64,000 bases of DNA from Gordonia polyisoprenivorans (GCF_017654315.1 NZ_CP072203.1:1116001-1180000); one strand, 5' to 3'; positions 17,296-26,609 are shown, counted from the stretch's first letter. Notes: generated by a model from the sequence alone, not told the origin. Program-made: numbers and translations.

Positions 17296-17808
17296 ATGAC
17301 CACAAACACAGCTCTGCCGATCGCGGTCGGCGTCATCGTCCTCGGCTACATCTTCTACCGCCAACTCACCGAGCGGCCCATCAAAGACAACCCGCTGAAA
17401 CTCCCGGCGATCCTGCTGGTGATCGGCGTCGTCAGCTCCGTGAACTACCTCCAACACGCACCGCGGGTGACGGTCGGGGAGGTCGTCTCGACACTGCTCG
17501 GGTTCGTGGTGGCCGCGCTCATCGCCGTGCCGCGCGCTCACACGATGCACATCTACCGCAACGCCGCCGGGGTGATGGTGCGGCGGGGCAATGCGGTCAC
17601 CATCGCGCTGTGGTTCGTCGCCATCGGCGCCCACCTCGCCATCGCGGTGTTCGGCCCCACGGTCTTCGGCGAGCCACGGGGCAGCCTCGGCGGGCTCGAG
17701 AGCGCGACGATCCTGGTGTTCCTCGGCATCAGCCTCGGGGTGCAGGGGCTCGTGGCGCGCAAGCGCGTGCTCGCCCACGGCCGGACCGCACACAGCCTCG
17801 CCGGGTGA
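17296..17808 (+). CDS. Small integral membrane protein, function unknown
   Basis: 170 residues with about five hydrophobic segments, a short N-terminus (MTTNTALPIAVGVIVLGYIF) and a basic loop with IPRAHTMHIYR-like sequence (VPRAHTMHIYRNAAGVMVRR). I do not recognise a named family with confidence; the layout resembles CcdC/DUF1453-type proteins. It is divergent from the two-component genes, a common place for the main target of such a system. ATG 17296 has GGAGG immediately before it, unusually close. Confidence 0.65.
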   Translation: MTTNTALPIAVGVIVLGYIFYRQLTERPIKDNPLKLPAILLVIGVVSSVNYLQHAPRVTVGEVVSTLLGFVVAALIAVPRAHTMHIYRNAAGVMVRRGNAVTIALWFVAIGAHLAIAVFGPTVFGEPRGSLGGLESATILVFLGISLGVQGLVARKRVLAHGRTAHSLAG

Positions 17809-17878
17809 GCGGTGCGTATCTTCGACTGCGATGCCCGACGACGGACGTCGCACGGGCTGCCGACACGAGGAGGTCGCG

Positions 17879-19162
17879 ATGACCACGCCGGGGTGGGGAC
17901 GCATCCGCCAGAACGACATCTACACCGCGGGCATTCACGACCGGCGCCCCGCGGTGCCCACCGACTTCGCCGAACTCGAGCGTCGTGCCCGTAAGGCGAT
18001 GTCGCAGCGGGCGTGGGCCTACATCGCCGGCGGTGCGGGGGAGGGCCGGACGATGGCGGCCAACCGGGCCGCCCTGGATCGGTGGGCGATCGTGCCGCGA
18101 GTGCTGCGCGACGTGTCGCAGCGCAGCCTCGAGACGGAATTGTTCGGCGCCCGGCTGCCCGCGCCGATCCTGTTCGCGCCGGTGGGGGCGGGCGGGCTGG
18201 CCATGCGTGACGCCGACGTCCACATCGGGCACGCGGCTGCCGAACTCGGTGTGCCCTACATCTTCTCCAATCAGGGCAGTGCGCCGATGGAACGGGTGGC
18301 CGCCGAGATGGATCGTGTGAAATCCGTTGCGCCACGCTGGTTTCAGCTGTACTGGTCCACCGACGACGATCTCGTCGACTCGCTGTTGCGCCGCGCCGAG
18401 AACGCCGGCGCCCAGGCCGTCGCCGTCACCCTCGACACCACGATGCTCGGATGGCGGCCCCAGGACCTGAACCTCGGTTCGCTGCCCTTCGCCAAGGGTG
18501 AGGGCATCGCCCAGTACACCTCCGACCCACGGTTCACCGAGATCGTCGCCGGCCTCGCCGCGGGTGCGTCCGGCGAGAGACCCGAGATCTCCCTCGGCGC
18601 CCTCAAGACCCTGTTCTCGATAGCCCGCAACACGCCGGGAACGTTGCTGCGCAACCTGATCCGACCCGAACCGCGCGTGGGTGTGCAGACCTTCCTCGAC
18701 ATCTACTCGCGTCCGTCGCTGAGCTGGACCGAGATCGCCTCCCTGCGTGAGCGGACGTCGCTGCCGATCGTCCTCAAGGGAGTGCTGCATCCCGACGACG
18801 CCCGCGCTGCCGTCGACGCGGGGGTGGACGGCATCATCGTGTCCAATCACGGTGGCCGCCAGATCGACGGTGAGATCAGCTCACTGGACGCGCTCACCGA
18901 CATCGCACCGGTCGTCGACGGGCGGTGCAAGGTCCTCGTCGACTCCGGGATCTACACCGGTGCAGACGTGTTCAAGGCGCTGGCACTCGGCGCCGACGCG
19001 GTGTGCATCGGTCGCCCGCACATGTACGGGCTGGCGATCGCCGGCGCCGACGGCGCCCGGGACGTGGTGGCCAACATCATCGCCGAGCTGGATCTCACGC
19101 TCGGACTGGCCGGCGTCAGCTCGGTGGACGAAGTGGGCACCGACGCGCTGCGGCGGATCTGA
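17879..19162 (+). CDS. FMN-dependent alpha-hydroxy-acid oxidase, lactate 2-monooxygenase-like
   Basis: 427 residues. The glycolate oxidase fold is clear: AWAYIAGGAGEGRT near the N-terminus, APVGAGG, WFQLYW, VTLDTTMLGWRPQDL, LKGVLHPDDA, and the catalytic SNHGGRQIDG with His and Arg, followed by an FMN-phosphate loop (VLVDSGIYTGADVFKALALGADAVCIGR). The AWRPQDL-type loop and the long loop 4 with GIAQYTSDPRF are characteristic of mycobacterial lactate 2-monooxygenase, which converts L-lactate and O2 to acetate, CO2 and water. ATG 17879 follows AGGAGG. It stands alone. Confidence 0.85.
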   Translation: MTTPGWGRIRQNDIYTAGIHDRRPAVPTDFAELERRARKAMSQRAWAYIAGGAGEGRTMAANRAALDRWAIVPRVLRDVSQRSLETELFGARLPAPILFAPVGAGGLAMRDADVHIGHAAAELGVPYIFSNQGSAPMERVAAEMDRVKSVAPRWFQLYWSTDDDLVDSLLRRAENAGAQAVAVTLDTTMLGWRPQDLNLGSLPFAKGEGIAQYTSDPRFTEIVAGLAAGASGERPEISLGALKTLFSIARNTPGTLLRNLIRPEPRVGVQTFLDIYSRPSLSWTEIASLRERTSLPIVLKGVLHPDDARAAVDAGVDGIIVSNHGGRQIDGEISSLDALTDIAPVVDGRCKVLVDSGIYTGADVFKALALGADAVCIGRPHMYGLAIAGADGARDVVANIIAELDLTLGLAGVSSVDEVGTDALRRI

Positions 19163-19177
19163 CACCCGCCCGCGACC

Positions 19178-20152
19178 TCAGACCAGCGGGCGCTTGGTCC
19201 GCATTCGCCACTTCACGTCGGCGAGCAGCAGGTTGAACGGGAAGGCGCGCAAGGGCTTCGGCAGGCGTTGGATGATCGCGCGGGCAATCGCGTTGTGCAC
19301 GTCGAAGAATCGCTGCTGCCACGGCTTCATCTCGATGCCCATGGCGGCGCGGAAGCCCTCGGGCAAGAAGCCGAGGGTGAAGATCTCCGAATGCCACCCG
19401 AACAGCCGGGAGACGATCGGGTGGGCGAACTCCATGCGAGCGATCGACATGAGGTGCTCGCGGATGACCGGATCGATCTCGAGCCGATCGATCATGCCGT
19501 TCCAGTAGTCGTCGAAGTCGGCGCGGGTCGCCGGCCACATCTCTCGTGGCATCTGCAAGGTGGTGCCCATGACGGCACCGGCCTGGTAAGCCTCCTCGGT
19601 GATCGCGTCGGGGTCGCCGAAGATGCGCTGCACGTCCTCCCAGCCCTTGTAGAGGCAGGCCGCAACCCACAGTTGCAGCTCGGGATCGAAGGCGTTGTAC
19701 TTCACCGGGCTCTCGGGTGTGGAGCGCACCTTGGCGTGCGAGCGTCCGACCGCGCGGCGATAGGCCTTGCGCACCTTGGGATCGCCGCTGGCCGCGACCG
19801 CGAGGTAGGCGAGCGTGGTGCGGGTGCGCTTGACCGGATGCTTGAACAGGTTGCCCGAATCCACCTGGCTCTCGTAGACGCCGTAGCCGACGGCCGGCAG
19901 CGCCAGCTGCATGATCACGTTGGCCGGACCGGCCAGCGTCGCGATGCCCAGCATCTCCATGTTCGCCGCGGGCAGGGCGTCGAGCTCGGCACGCGACATC
20001 CGCGCCGCGCGCGGCAGGAATTCGGTATCCGGGGCGGGAGCGGCGAGGTTGGCCTCGAGGGCGCTGTCGTGCGCCAGTGGTGAATCGCCGAGTGCCGCTG
20101 AATTACCGAGTGGCCCTGAATTGCCGAGTGCTGCGGCGTCTTGTGTGGTCAT
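19178..20152 (-). CDS. MpaB-family (DUF2236) oxygenase-like protein
   Basis: 324 residues. After a low-complexity N-terminus with repeated LGNS/LGDS units (residues ~9-26), the DUF2236 domain begins around residue 60 (AGPANVIMQLALPAVGYGV) and contains KYNAFDPELQLWVAACLYKGWED and EFAHPIVSRLFGWHSE. The family includes the fungal oxygenase MpaB and latex-clearing protein, heme enzymes that oxidise lipids or polyprenyl chains. The substrate here is unknown. ATG 20152 follows GGAGG. It is divergent from a TetR gene, which probably represses it. Confidence 0.8.
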   Translation of the reverse strand: MTTQDAAALGNSGPLGNSAALGDSPLAHDSALEANLAAPAPDTEFLPRAARMSRAELDALPAANMEMLGIATLAGPANVIMQLALPAVGYGVYESQVDSGNLFKHPVKRTRTTLAYLAVAASGDPKVRKAYRRAVGRSHAKVRSTPESPVKYNAFDPELQLWVAACLYKGWEDVQRIFGDPDAITEEAYQAGAVMGTTLQMPREMWPATRADFDDYWNGMIDRLEIDPVIREHLMSIARMEFAHPIVSRLFGWHSEIFTLGFLPEGFRAAMGIEMKPWQQRFFDVHNAIARAIIQRLPKPLRAFPFNLLLADVKWRMRTKRPLV

Positions 20153-20178
20153 GTCCCGACCTCCGATCGGACCGGATG

Positions 20179-20203
20179 TGCGCGAAACCCCTCGAGTCGC
20201 GCA
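20179..20203. promoter_or_regulatory. Candidate TetR operator between mpaB-like and tetR genes
   Basis: TGCGCGA (20179-20185) and TCGCGCA (20197-20203) form a perfect 7-bp inverted repeat with 11 bases between, in the divergent intergenic region. It is a plausible binding site for the adjacent TetR protein. Confidence 0.4.
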
Positions 20204-20273
20204 ATCTGGTAACGGATGTTTCCTGATTGATTGAACCTGTTCTCGCCGAAAGATGTCAAGGGAGGATGACAAG

Positions 20274-20990
20274 ATGGGAGCCGTGACCGACGGCTCCTCG
20301 CGCGATGAGACACCGCAGTCCGAACCGGATGCCGTGCGCGCCGACCCGCAGGCTGCCGGTGCGCCGCTGCGTTCCTATGGGGGCGTCGACGGCGACGAGC
20401 GCATCTCCCGTCGCCGTGAGGCGCTGATGGACGCGACGCTGGAGCTCCTCGATGCCGAGGGGGCGGTCACGGTGCGCGGTATCTGCCGCGCCTCCGGGCT
20501 CAACCCGCGCTACTTCTACGAGAGTTTCGAGTCGGCAGACGCGCTGGTGGCGGCCACGTTCGACCGGGTCATCGAGGAGATCTCGGAGGCGGCGCTGACC
20601 GCCTTCGCCGCCGGCGTCGGCGTGGCCGGCAAGGTCTCCGGTGCCGTCGGTGCGATCGTCGACATCGTCGACGCCGACCGGCGCAAGGGGCAGTTGCTGT
20701 TCTCGCCGTCGTTGCTGTCGCCGGTCGTGGCCGCCAAACGCAACGAATCCACCGGGTTGTTCGCGATGTTGACCCTGCACACCGCCTCCGATGCGCTCGC
20801 GACGGAGGTCGGTCCGGAAGCCATCGCCGCGGCCCAGTTCCAGGTCGGGGGGCTCGGTCGTCTGGTCTCCACATGGCTCGACGAGGAGATCCCGCTGGGT
20901 CGCGACGAGCTCGTCGCGCTGAGCGTGCGGCTGATGATGTCGCTGGTGGGTGCGGTCACCGACGGTGGTGACGATATGTTGGAGCCATGA
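20274..20990 (+). CDS. TetR-family transcriptional regulator
   Basis: 238 residues. After a ~40-residue polar tail, the HTH runs from about residue 45 (SRREALMDATLELLDAEGA..VRGICRASGLNPRYFYESFES). The ligand domain is not diagnostic. ATG 20274 is chosen because GGAGGATGACAAG precedes it. It overlaps the next tetR gene by four bases (ATGA), giving a two-regulator operon, and it is divergent from the MpaB-like gene, its likely target. Confidence 0.88.
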   Translation: MGAVTDGSSRDETPQSEPDAVRADPQAAGAPLRSYGGVDGDERISRRREALMDATLELLDAEGAVTVRGICRASGLNPRYFYESFESADALVAATFDRVIEEISEAALTAFAAGVGVAGKVSGAVGAIVDIVDADRRKGQLLFSPSLLSPVVAAKRNESTGLFAMLTLHTASDALATEVGPEAIAAAQFQVGGLGRLVSTWLDEEIPLGRDELVALSVRLMMSLVGAVTDGGDDMLEP

Positions 20991-21685
20991 GCGACGGAGT
21001 GGGTGACACAGGGGTCGAGGAGGCGGCAGCGGATTCCCGGTCGGATGTTCCCGAGGGAACACATGCCTCGGAGGGTGTGCAGACCACGTCGTCGTGGCGC
21101 GATTACGGCGAGGCCGAGCTGCCGGTGCCGCTGGCCGCCGCGCTGGCCGCCTTCGCCGAGCACGGCTATCACGGCACCTCGGTCCGGGAGATCGCCGCAC
21201 GCGCCGGCCTGTCGGTGCCCGGGCTGTATCACCACTACCCGTCCAAGCAGTCGCTGCTGCAGGGCCTGCTCGAGCGCACCATGACCGATCTGCTGGCCCG
21301 CTCCGAGCAGGCGATCCGCGAGGCGGGGCCCGAGCCGGTGAGACGCTTCGACGCCGTCGTCGAGTCGCTGCTGCGTTTCCACATGTACCGCCGCGAACAG
21401 GCCTTCGTCGGATCGACCGAGATCCGCAGCCTCGACGACTCCTACAAGCCCACCTACATCGGGCACCGGGATCGGCAGCAACACATGGTCGATGAGATCG
21501 TCTTCGCCGGGGTGGAGGCGGGCGACTTCGAGACCGAGTACCCGAAGGATGCCGCGCGTGCCGTGGCGACCATGTGCGTCGGCGTGTCGACCTGGTTCAA
21601 GCTCGACGGCGAACTCGGCGCCGACGAATTGATCCGGCGGAACCTGGTTCTCGCCCGCGAGATCGTCGGCTACCGACGGGGCTGA
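20987..21685 (+). CDS. TetR-family regulator upstream of an acyl-CoA dehydrogenase
   Basis: 232 residues. A 45-residue acidic tail precedes the HTH (AALAAFAEHGYHGTSVREIA, LSVPGLYHHYPSKQSLL). The C-terminal domain, with FHMYRREQAFVGSTEIRSLD, resembles the KstR2-like group that senses acyl-CoA. It starts with an ATGA overlap with the preceding regulator. It lies 97 bases before the acyl-CoA dehydrogenase, with an operator-like palindrome in between, so repression of the downstream pair is likely. Confidence 0.88.
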   Translation: MSDGVGDTGVEEAAADSRSDVPEGTHASEGVQTTSSWRDYGEAELPVPLAAALAAFAEHGYHGTSVREIAARAGLSVPGLYHHYPSKQSLLQGLLERTMTDLLARSEQAIREAGPEPVRRFDAVVESLLRFHMYRREQAFVGSTEIRSLDDSYKPTYIGHRDRQQHMVDEIVFAGVEAGDFETEYPKDAARAVATMCVGVSTWFKLDGELGADELIRRNLVLAREIVGYRRG

Positions 21686-21730
21686 GCGCTTGACCCACGA
21701 CCGGTGGGGTGGCAAGGTGTGGTCTCGACA

Positions 21731-21742
21731 GAGCGAACGCTC
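21731..21742. promoter_or_regulatory. Candidate TetR operator before the acyl-CoA dehydrogenase
   Basis: GAGCG-AA-CGCTC is a perfect 5-bp inverted repeat in the 97-base gap, inside a CGAACGCTCGGTCGG context. Operators of acyl-CoA-responsive TetR proteins often contain spaced CGNTCG-like arms, so this is the best candidate site. Confidence 0.45.
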
Positions 21743-21782
21743 GGTCGGCATCGGCTGATCGGGCTTCAGTTGAGGAGACCGA

Positions 21783-23000
21783 ATGCCCATTGACCTGAGT
21801 TACGGCGCCGACGTCGAGAATCTGGTCGCCAAGACCTCCCGCTTCATCAAAGAGTACGTGCTGCCGATCGAGGAGCGCTTCGCCGGTGACATCGAAGCCG
21901 CAGGCGGCGACGAGATCCGCCGGGAGATGAACGCCAAGGCCAAGGCGGAGGGCATCTTCGCGCCGCACGCGCCGGTGGAATTCGGCGGTCTCGGCCTCGA
22001 CATGTCCGATCGCGCTCCGGTCTTCGAGGCGGCCGGCTACTCGACCTTCGGCCCGGTGGCGCTGCACATCGGCGCGCCCGACGAGGGCAACGTGCACATG
22101 CTCGCCCACATCGCGAGCGAAGAGCAGCGGCACACCTATCTCGCGCCCCTGGCGGCCGGTGATGTGCGCTCGGCGTTCGCGATGAGCGAGCCGTCGCCCG
22201 GTGCCGGCTCGGACCCCAACGCCCTCGCCACCGCCGCGACCAAGGTCGACGGCGGCTGGAAGATCAACGGCGAGAAGCGATTCATCACCGGAGCCGACGG
22301 CGCCGGATTCTTCATCATCATGGCTCGCACCGCCGGCTCGCCCGGCGACCGGGGCGGTGCGACGATGTTCCTGGCTCCGGCCGACCGCGAGGGCATCGCC
22401 GTGGGCCGCCACATCCACACCACCGACCGGTCGATGGTCGGCGGTCACTGCGAGGTCCGGTTCACCGACGTCTTCGTCCCCGATGCCGACGTGCTCGGTG
22501 AAGTCGACGAGGGATACCGCTACGCCCAGGTGCGGCTCGGTCCGGCGCGCATGACGCACGTGATGCGCTGGATGGGATCGGCGGTGCGTTGTCAGGACGT
22601 CGCCGTCGACTATGTCTCGCACCGTGAGGGTTTCGGCGGCAAACTCGCCGACCTCGGCATGATCCAGCAGATGATCGCCGACAATGAGATCGACCTCGCG
22701 GCCGCCCGTGCGCTGCTGGTCAAGGCGTGTGCGGAGCTCGATCGCGGCGGCCACGCGTCCAACGAGACATCGATAGCGAAAACCTTTGCCGCCGAGGCAT
22801 TCACCCGGATCGCGGATCGCTCCATCCAGATGTGTGGAGGCACCGGCGTCTCCGACGACCTGCCGCTCGCCCGCCTGCACAACGAACTGCGGCCTTTCCG
22901 CGTCTACGACGGACCGTCCGAGGTGCACCGGTGGGCGATCGCCCGTCGCACCATCGGGCGTGCCCGCAAGGCTGCTGCGGCCGCGGAGGCCGCCAAGTGA
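21783..23000 (+). CDS. Acyl-CoA dehydrogenase
   Basis: 405 residues with all three acyl-CoA dehydrogenase domains. The middle domain has AFAMSEPSPGAGSDP and WKINGEKRFITGADGAGFF. The C-terminal part carries MCGGTGVSDDLPLARLHNELRPFRVYDGPSEVHR, the ACAD10/11-type ending. It introduces the alpha-beta double bond in an acyl-CoA and passes electrons to ETF. The position next to an APH-like kinase mirrors human ACAD10/11 and bacterial homologues that act on 4-hydroxy acids. ATG start preceded by GAGGAG. Confidence 0.93.
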   Translation: MPIDLSYGADVENLVAKTSRFIKEYVLPIEERFAGDIEAAGGDEIRREMNAKAKAEGIFAPHAPVEFGGLGLDMSDRAPVFEAAGYSTFGPVALHIGAPDEGNVHMLAHIASEEQRHTYLAPLAAGDVRSAFAMSEPSPGAGSDPNALATAATKVDGGWKINGEKRFITGADGAGFFIIMARTAGSPGDRGGATMFLAPADREGIAVGRHIHTTDRSMVGGHCEVRFTDVFVPDADVLGEVDEGYRYAQVRLGPARMTHVMRWMGSAVRCQDVAVDYVSHREGFGGKLADLGMIQQMIADNEIDLAAARALLVKACAELDRGGHASNETSIAKTFAAEAFTRIADRSIQMCGGTGVSDDLPLARLHNELRPFRVYDGPSEVHRWAIARRTIGRARKAAAAAEAAK

Positions 23001-24022
23001 GCACCGCATTCGATCCCCGGAGCGTCCTCGATCCCGCGGTTCTGCGAAAGTTCCTGGAGGACAACGACGTCGACGTCGCCGGTGATCTGCAGATCGATCT
23101 GGTCAGCGGCGGCAAGTCCAACCTGACGTTCTCGGTCACCGACGGCGTGAAGAAGTGGATTGCCCGGCGCCCCCCCACCGGAGGCCTCACACCGTCCGCG
23201 CACGACATGGCGCGGGAGTGGACGGTGACCAGCGCGCTCGGTGCCACCGACGTCCCGGTGGCGCCGACCGTCGCCTTCGACGCCGACGGTGCGGTCCTCG
23301 GTGCGCCGTGCACCATCGTCGAATTCATCGACGGAACCGTCATCCGGACCGCCGCAGAACTCGACGCGCTCTCCGATGCGGAGGTCGACCGTAACCTCGA
23401 CGGGCTCGTCGCCACCCTCGCGGCGCTGCACGCCGTCGACTTCGAGAAGGTCGGGCTCGGCGAATTCGGGCGTCCCGCAGGCTTTGCCGCTCGCCAGGTG
23501 AAACTGTGGGCGCGTCAGTGGGGCATCGTCAAGACCCGAGAGCTGCCCGATGTGGAACGGCTGTGTGGCATCCTCGCCGACCGCGTCCCACAGGAGGCCC
23601 GCGCGACGATCGTGCACGGCGACTACCGGGTCGACAACACCATCCTCGACGCCACCGACCCCGGAAAGGTTGCCGCGGTGGTGGATTGGGAGATGTCGAC
23701 GCTCGGCGACCCGATCACCGACGTCGCCCTGATGTGTATCTACCGCGAACCGGTCTTCGACACCGTTCTCGGATTCGACGCCGCATGGACCAGTCCGCGG
23801 TATCCCTCGGCCTCCGAAATCGCCCAGCGCTACGTGACCGCGACCGGAAACGACCTGGGGGACTGGGACTTCTACCTCGCGTTGGCGAGCCTCAAACTCG
23901 GTGTGATCGCCGAGGGCATCAGCCACCGCGCCCGGGCCGGAGCATCCCCCGAGGCCGGCGCCGAGAAGGCATCGGAGGCGACGGCGGAGTTCATTGCCGC
24001 GGGTTTGCGGTACGTGGGGTGA
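22997..24022 (+). CDS. APH-family phosphotransferase coupled to the acyl-CoA dehydrogenase
   Basis: 341 residues with an aminoglycoside-phosphotransferase/choline-kinase fold. The nucleotide loop is SGGKSNLTFSV, the catalytic loop is IVHGDYRVDNTI, and the metal-binding Asp is in VVDWEMSTLGDP. It starts with a GTG overlapping the dehydrogenase stop (GTGA). In ACAD10/11 proteins the same two domains are fused and act together on 4-hydroxyacyl-CoA by phosphorylation and elimination; the same partnership is inferred here. Confidence 0.88.
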   Translation: MSTAFDPRSVLDPAVLRKFLEDNDVDVAGDLQIDLVSGGKSNLTFSVTDGVKKWIARRPPTGGLTPSAHDMAREWTVTSALGATDVPVAPTVAFDADGAVLGAPCTIVEFIDGTVIRTAAELDALSDAEVDRNLDGLVATLAALHAVDFEKVGLGEFGRPAGFAARQVKLWARQWGIVKTRELPDVERLCGILADRVPQEARATIVHGDYRVDNTILDATDPGKVAAVVDWEMSTLGDPITDVALMCIYREPVFDTVLGFDAAWTSPRYPSASEIAQRYVTATGNDLGDWDFYLALASLKLGVIAEGISHRARAGASPEAGAEKASEATAEFIAAGLRYVG

Positions 24023-24039
24023 CCACTCGGAGGTAGTCC

Positions 24040-24744
24040 CTATCGGAATGTCGCTACGCCGCCGTCGCGGTCGTCGAGGTGGGTGTGCTCGTTGACCGAG
24101 ACCACCGAGACACCGCGACGCCCGACGATCAGCTTGGTCACCGACGCGTTGATCATCGCGCGTGCCACCGCGGGCCAGCGCTGCGGGGGCACATCCCACA
24201 GGTCGGCGAGCCACTGGGCGATCACGCCCGCCGAGGACACCACCAGCACCGTCTGGCCGCTGCCCGCGTGCGCGGCGGCGTCGTGCCCGGCGGCGTCCAC
24301 CCGCTCGCGGAATGCGCGGTAGGTCTCGCCGCTGCCGTCGTGCGCGGCATCCGGGGTGCCGTCGCGATCGATCCAGGCCGACAGCGAATCGTCGAGTTTT
24401 TTCTGGTAGTTGCGACCGTCGGCGAACTCGGCCGCGCTCGCCTCGCCGACCAGCGCGGGCAGCGCGTACTCGTTCCAGCGTGGGTCGACCACCGCCTCGG
24501 GCGCATCGTCGAAGCGGCTCAGCACCCCGGCGAGGGTGTCGCGCTGGCGCGGCAGATCGCCGCAGATGGCCGTGGTGATCCGCGCTGTCTGCGCGGCGAG
24601 GAGATCGCCGGTTAGGCCGGCCTGCACGATCCCGGTCGGGGTGAGCCCGCCGATCTCACCGGAGGCGCTCGAGGCCTGCGACCCGACGATCCCGTACGCC
24701 TGCGGATCGGCCTGACCGTGCCGCACCAAGTAGATGACACCCAT
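24040..24744 (-). CDS. Histidine phosphatase (phosphoglycerate mutase superfamily)
   Basis: 234 residues. The N-terminal YLVRHGQAD motif holds the phospho-accepting His. A second catalytic His would normally follow VLVVSSAG, but here the sequence continues with VIAQWL, so the HG of the usual GHG motif is absent. The substrate is not predictable. A TAGGCT element lies 6 nt before the ATG (complement of 24751-24756), suggesting a leaderless mRNA. Convergent with the phosphotransferase gene. Confidence 0.82.
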   Translation of the reverse strand: MGVIYLVRHGQADPQAYGIVGSQASSASGEIGGLTPTGIVQAGLTGDLLAAQTARITTAICGDLPRQRDTLAGVLSRFDDAPEAVVDPRWNEYALPALVGEASAAEFADGRNYQKKLDDSLSAWIDRDGTPDAAHDGSGETYRAFRERVDAAGHDAAAHAGSGQTVLVVSSAGVIAQWLADLWDVPPQRWPAVARAMINASVTKLIVGRRGVSVVSVNEHTHLDDRDGGVATFR

Positions 24745-24917
24745 GAATCGAGCCTATTGGTGGCCTCGGCGCCGGTGACCGCGAGGGTGCCGATGACTTC
24801 CCCGGCGCCGACGGGTCAGTCCTTGGTGACGATGCACAGCTGCGATCCCCCTACACCCTCCTCCGGACGGTGTGGCCCCGCACCGGGCGACTCCGCACCG
24901 GGCGGCGGGTGGTGGCG

Positions 24918-25334
24918 ATGATGTTCGTCAATCTGCCCGTCGCCAACGTGTCGCGGTCGCGTGAGTTCTTCGGTCGGCTCGGATTCGTCTTCGACGAGAT
25001 GTTCTGCGATCGGTCCACCCTGTGTATGCCGGTGAATCAACAGACCATGGTGATCATGCATCGCCGCAACCGATTTCGTGGATACGCATCGTCGCCGGTG
25101 GCCGATCTGCGTGCGGGGCGAGAGGCGGTCCTGGCGTTGTCGGCGTCGTCGCGGGCCGCGGTGGACCGATGCGCCGACGCGGCGTTCGACGCCGGGGCCA
25201 CGCCGCTGCGCGACGCCGACGACCTCGGTTTCATGTACGCGCGCAGCTTCTGCGACCCCGACGGGCACGCCTGGGAGTTCGTGTGGATGGACGGCGCACA
25301 GATCGCCGGCGCCCCGGGTTGCCGAAGCGAATGA
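24918..25334 (+). CDS. VOC-family (glyoxalase-like) protein
   Basis: 138 residues with the paired beta-alpha-beta-beta-beta fold of the vicinal-oxygen-chelate family. It starts MMFVNLPVANVSRSREFFGRLGF and ends with FCDPDGHAWEFVWMD. The metal-ligand pattern is incomplete, as in the VOC group often called lactoylglutathione lyase-like but of unknown activity. ATG 24918 or 24921 is the start. It faces away from the histidine phosphatase and precedes the diguanylate cyclase by about 115 bases. Confidence 0.78.
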   Translation: MMFVNLPVANVSRSREFFGRLGFVFDEMFCDRSTLCMPVNQQTMVIMHRRNRFRGYASSPVADLRAGREAVLALSASSRAAVDRCADAAFDAGATPLRDADDLGFMYARSFCDPDGHAWEFVWMDGAQIAGAPGCRSE

Positions 25335-25449
25335 CGGATACCTGACTCAGCGGTAACGTTGCGCTTGCTGAACACGATTCTTTGTTTCAGTGAACCGCAA
25401 TGGTCCGTTCGGGGCTCCGGACTGCGGATGCGGTGGGGAGGACTGTGAG

Positions 25450-26609
25450 GTGGAGAAGACGCACACAGGCCAGTCGCGGACGGGTCAACAACGGAGCGGG
25501 GTCGGTCGTCGTCCGGTTCGGGAACTCATCGGCGAATGGTCACGCTCCGGCGACGAGGGGCGGTGGCTACGCGAGTTCTGCGCCCGGCGCGGGTGGGGCC
25601 GATTCCTGGCCCATTGCTGCGCGCTCGGCGGGCTGGTGATGGCTCTGGCGGCGCTGCTCAACGCGATTGTGGGGGTGCAACTGGCCTACTCGAGCAGCCG
25701 CATGATCTTGTGGATCTGCGCCATGGTGGGCGTGGTGTGGGCGCTGCGGTGGCTGGGGCCGTGGCCCAGCCAGCGAGAGATCATCGGGCTGGTCATCGTC
25801 GGGGACATCACCATCGGAGCCGCCTGCCTGCAACACTCCGATCGCATCACCGGTATCGCCGGCATCTCGTTCTTCGCCATCCTCGGCGTCGTGGTCGCAT
25901 TGTTCTCCACACCGAGCGTGCAGGCCGTCCACCTCACGGTCACGGGCGCGGTCCTCGTGGTCCTGCTGGTTCTGCTGGCCCGGGAGCAGGGGTTCGCGAT
26001 CCTCGTCGGAGTCGGGTTGTCGAAGGCGCTGGGGGAGATGATGGTGTGTGCGGGCCTGCCGGTCGTGCAGTTCGGCTACTGGGTGATGCGTACCAACTCC
26101 GACGACTCGCTGTGCGATCCGTTGACCGGCGTCGCCAACCGGCGTGGCCTCGACGACCATCTCGCACGTCTCGATGCCGAGTCGGGGGCGCACCCGGTCA
26201 CCGGTGATGCGTGCGGCGTGATGCTGGTCGACGTCGACGACTTCAAACACGTGAACGACACCTTCGGACACGGTGCCGGCGACGCCGTGCTCACCCGGGT
26301 CGCTGCGGTTCTCACCGAGGTCTTCGGTCCCGAGGCACTGATCGCGCGCGTCGGCGGTGACGAATTCGTGGTGATCGGCGGGGCGGCGACCACCGCTTCC
26401 GGGCGTGCGCCCGTGCTGCCGCCCGCGCCATCAGTGCGTTTCCCGATCCGCCGATCACGGTATCGACGGGAATCGCCACCGCGGCAGAGCCGTTGTCGGC
26501 CAACCTGTTCGACGAGCTGGTGGAACAGGCCGACGAGGCCATGTACCGGGCGAAGGGCTGCGGGCGCCCGCGGCGAGATACCGGGGCGGCGTCGGAGAAC
26601 ATCGCCTGA
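25450..26609 (+). pseudogene. Membrane-bound diguanylate cyclase with a frameshift after GGDEF
   Basis: From GTG 25450 (GGGGAGGA 7 nt upstream) the frame encodes about six membrane helices and then a GGDEF domain: DPLTGVANRRGLDDHL, VDVDDFKHVNDTFGHGAGD, and GGDEF at residues 302-306. Around 26375-26390 (GGCGGGGCGGCGAC) the reading moves by one base. The original frame then gives Arg/Pro-rich sequence to 26784, overlapping the next gene, while the -1 frame continues the domain: RACARAAARAISAFPD, TVSTGIATA, EQADEAMYRAKGCGR, stop at 26607-26609. A single missing base explains this. Either the gene is broken or the assembly has an error. Confidence 0.85.

Noticed and set aside
21046..21061. TGTTCCC-GA-GGGAACA palindrome in the second tetR gene
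   Set aside because: It lies inside the coding sequence of the acidic N-terminal tail. It could be an intragenic operator, but there is no supporting context.
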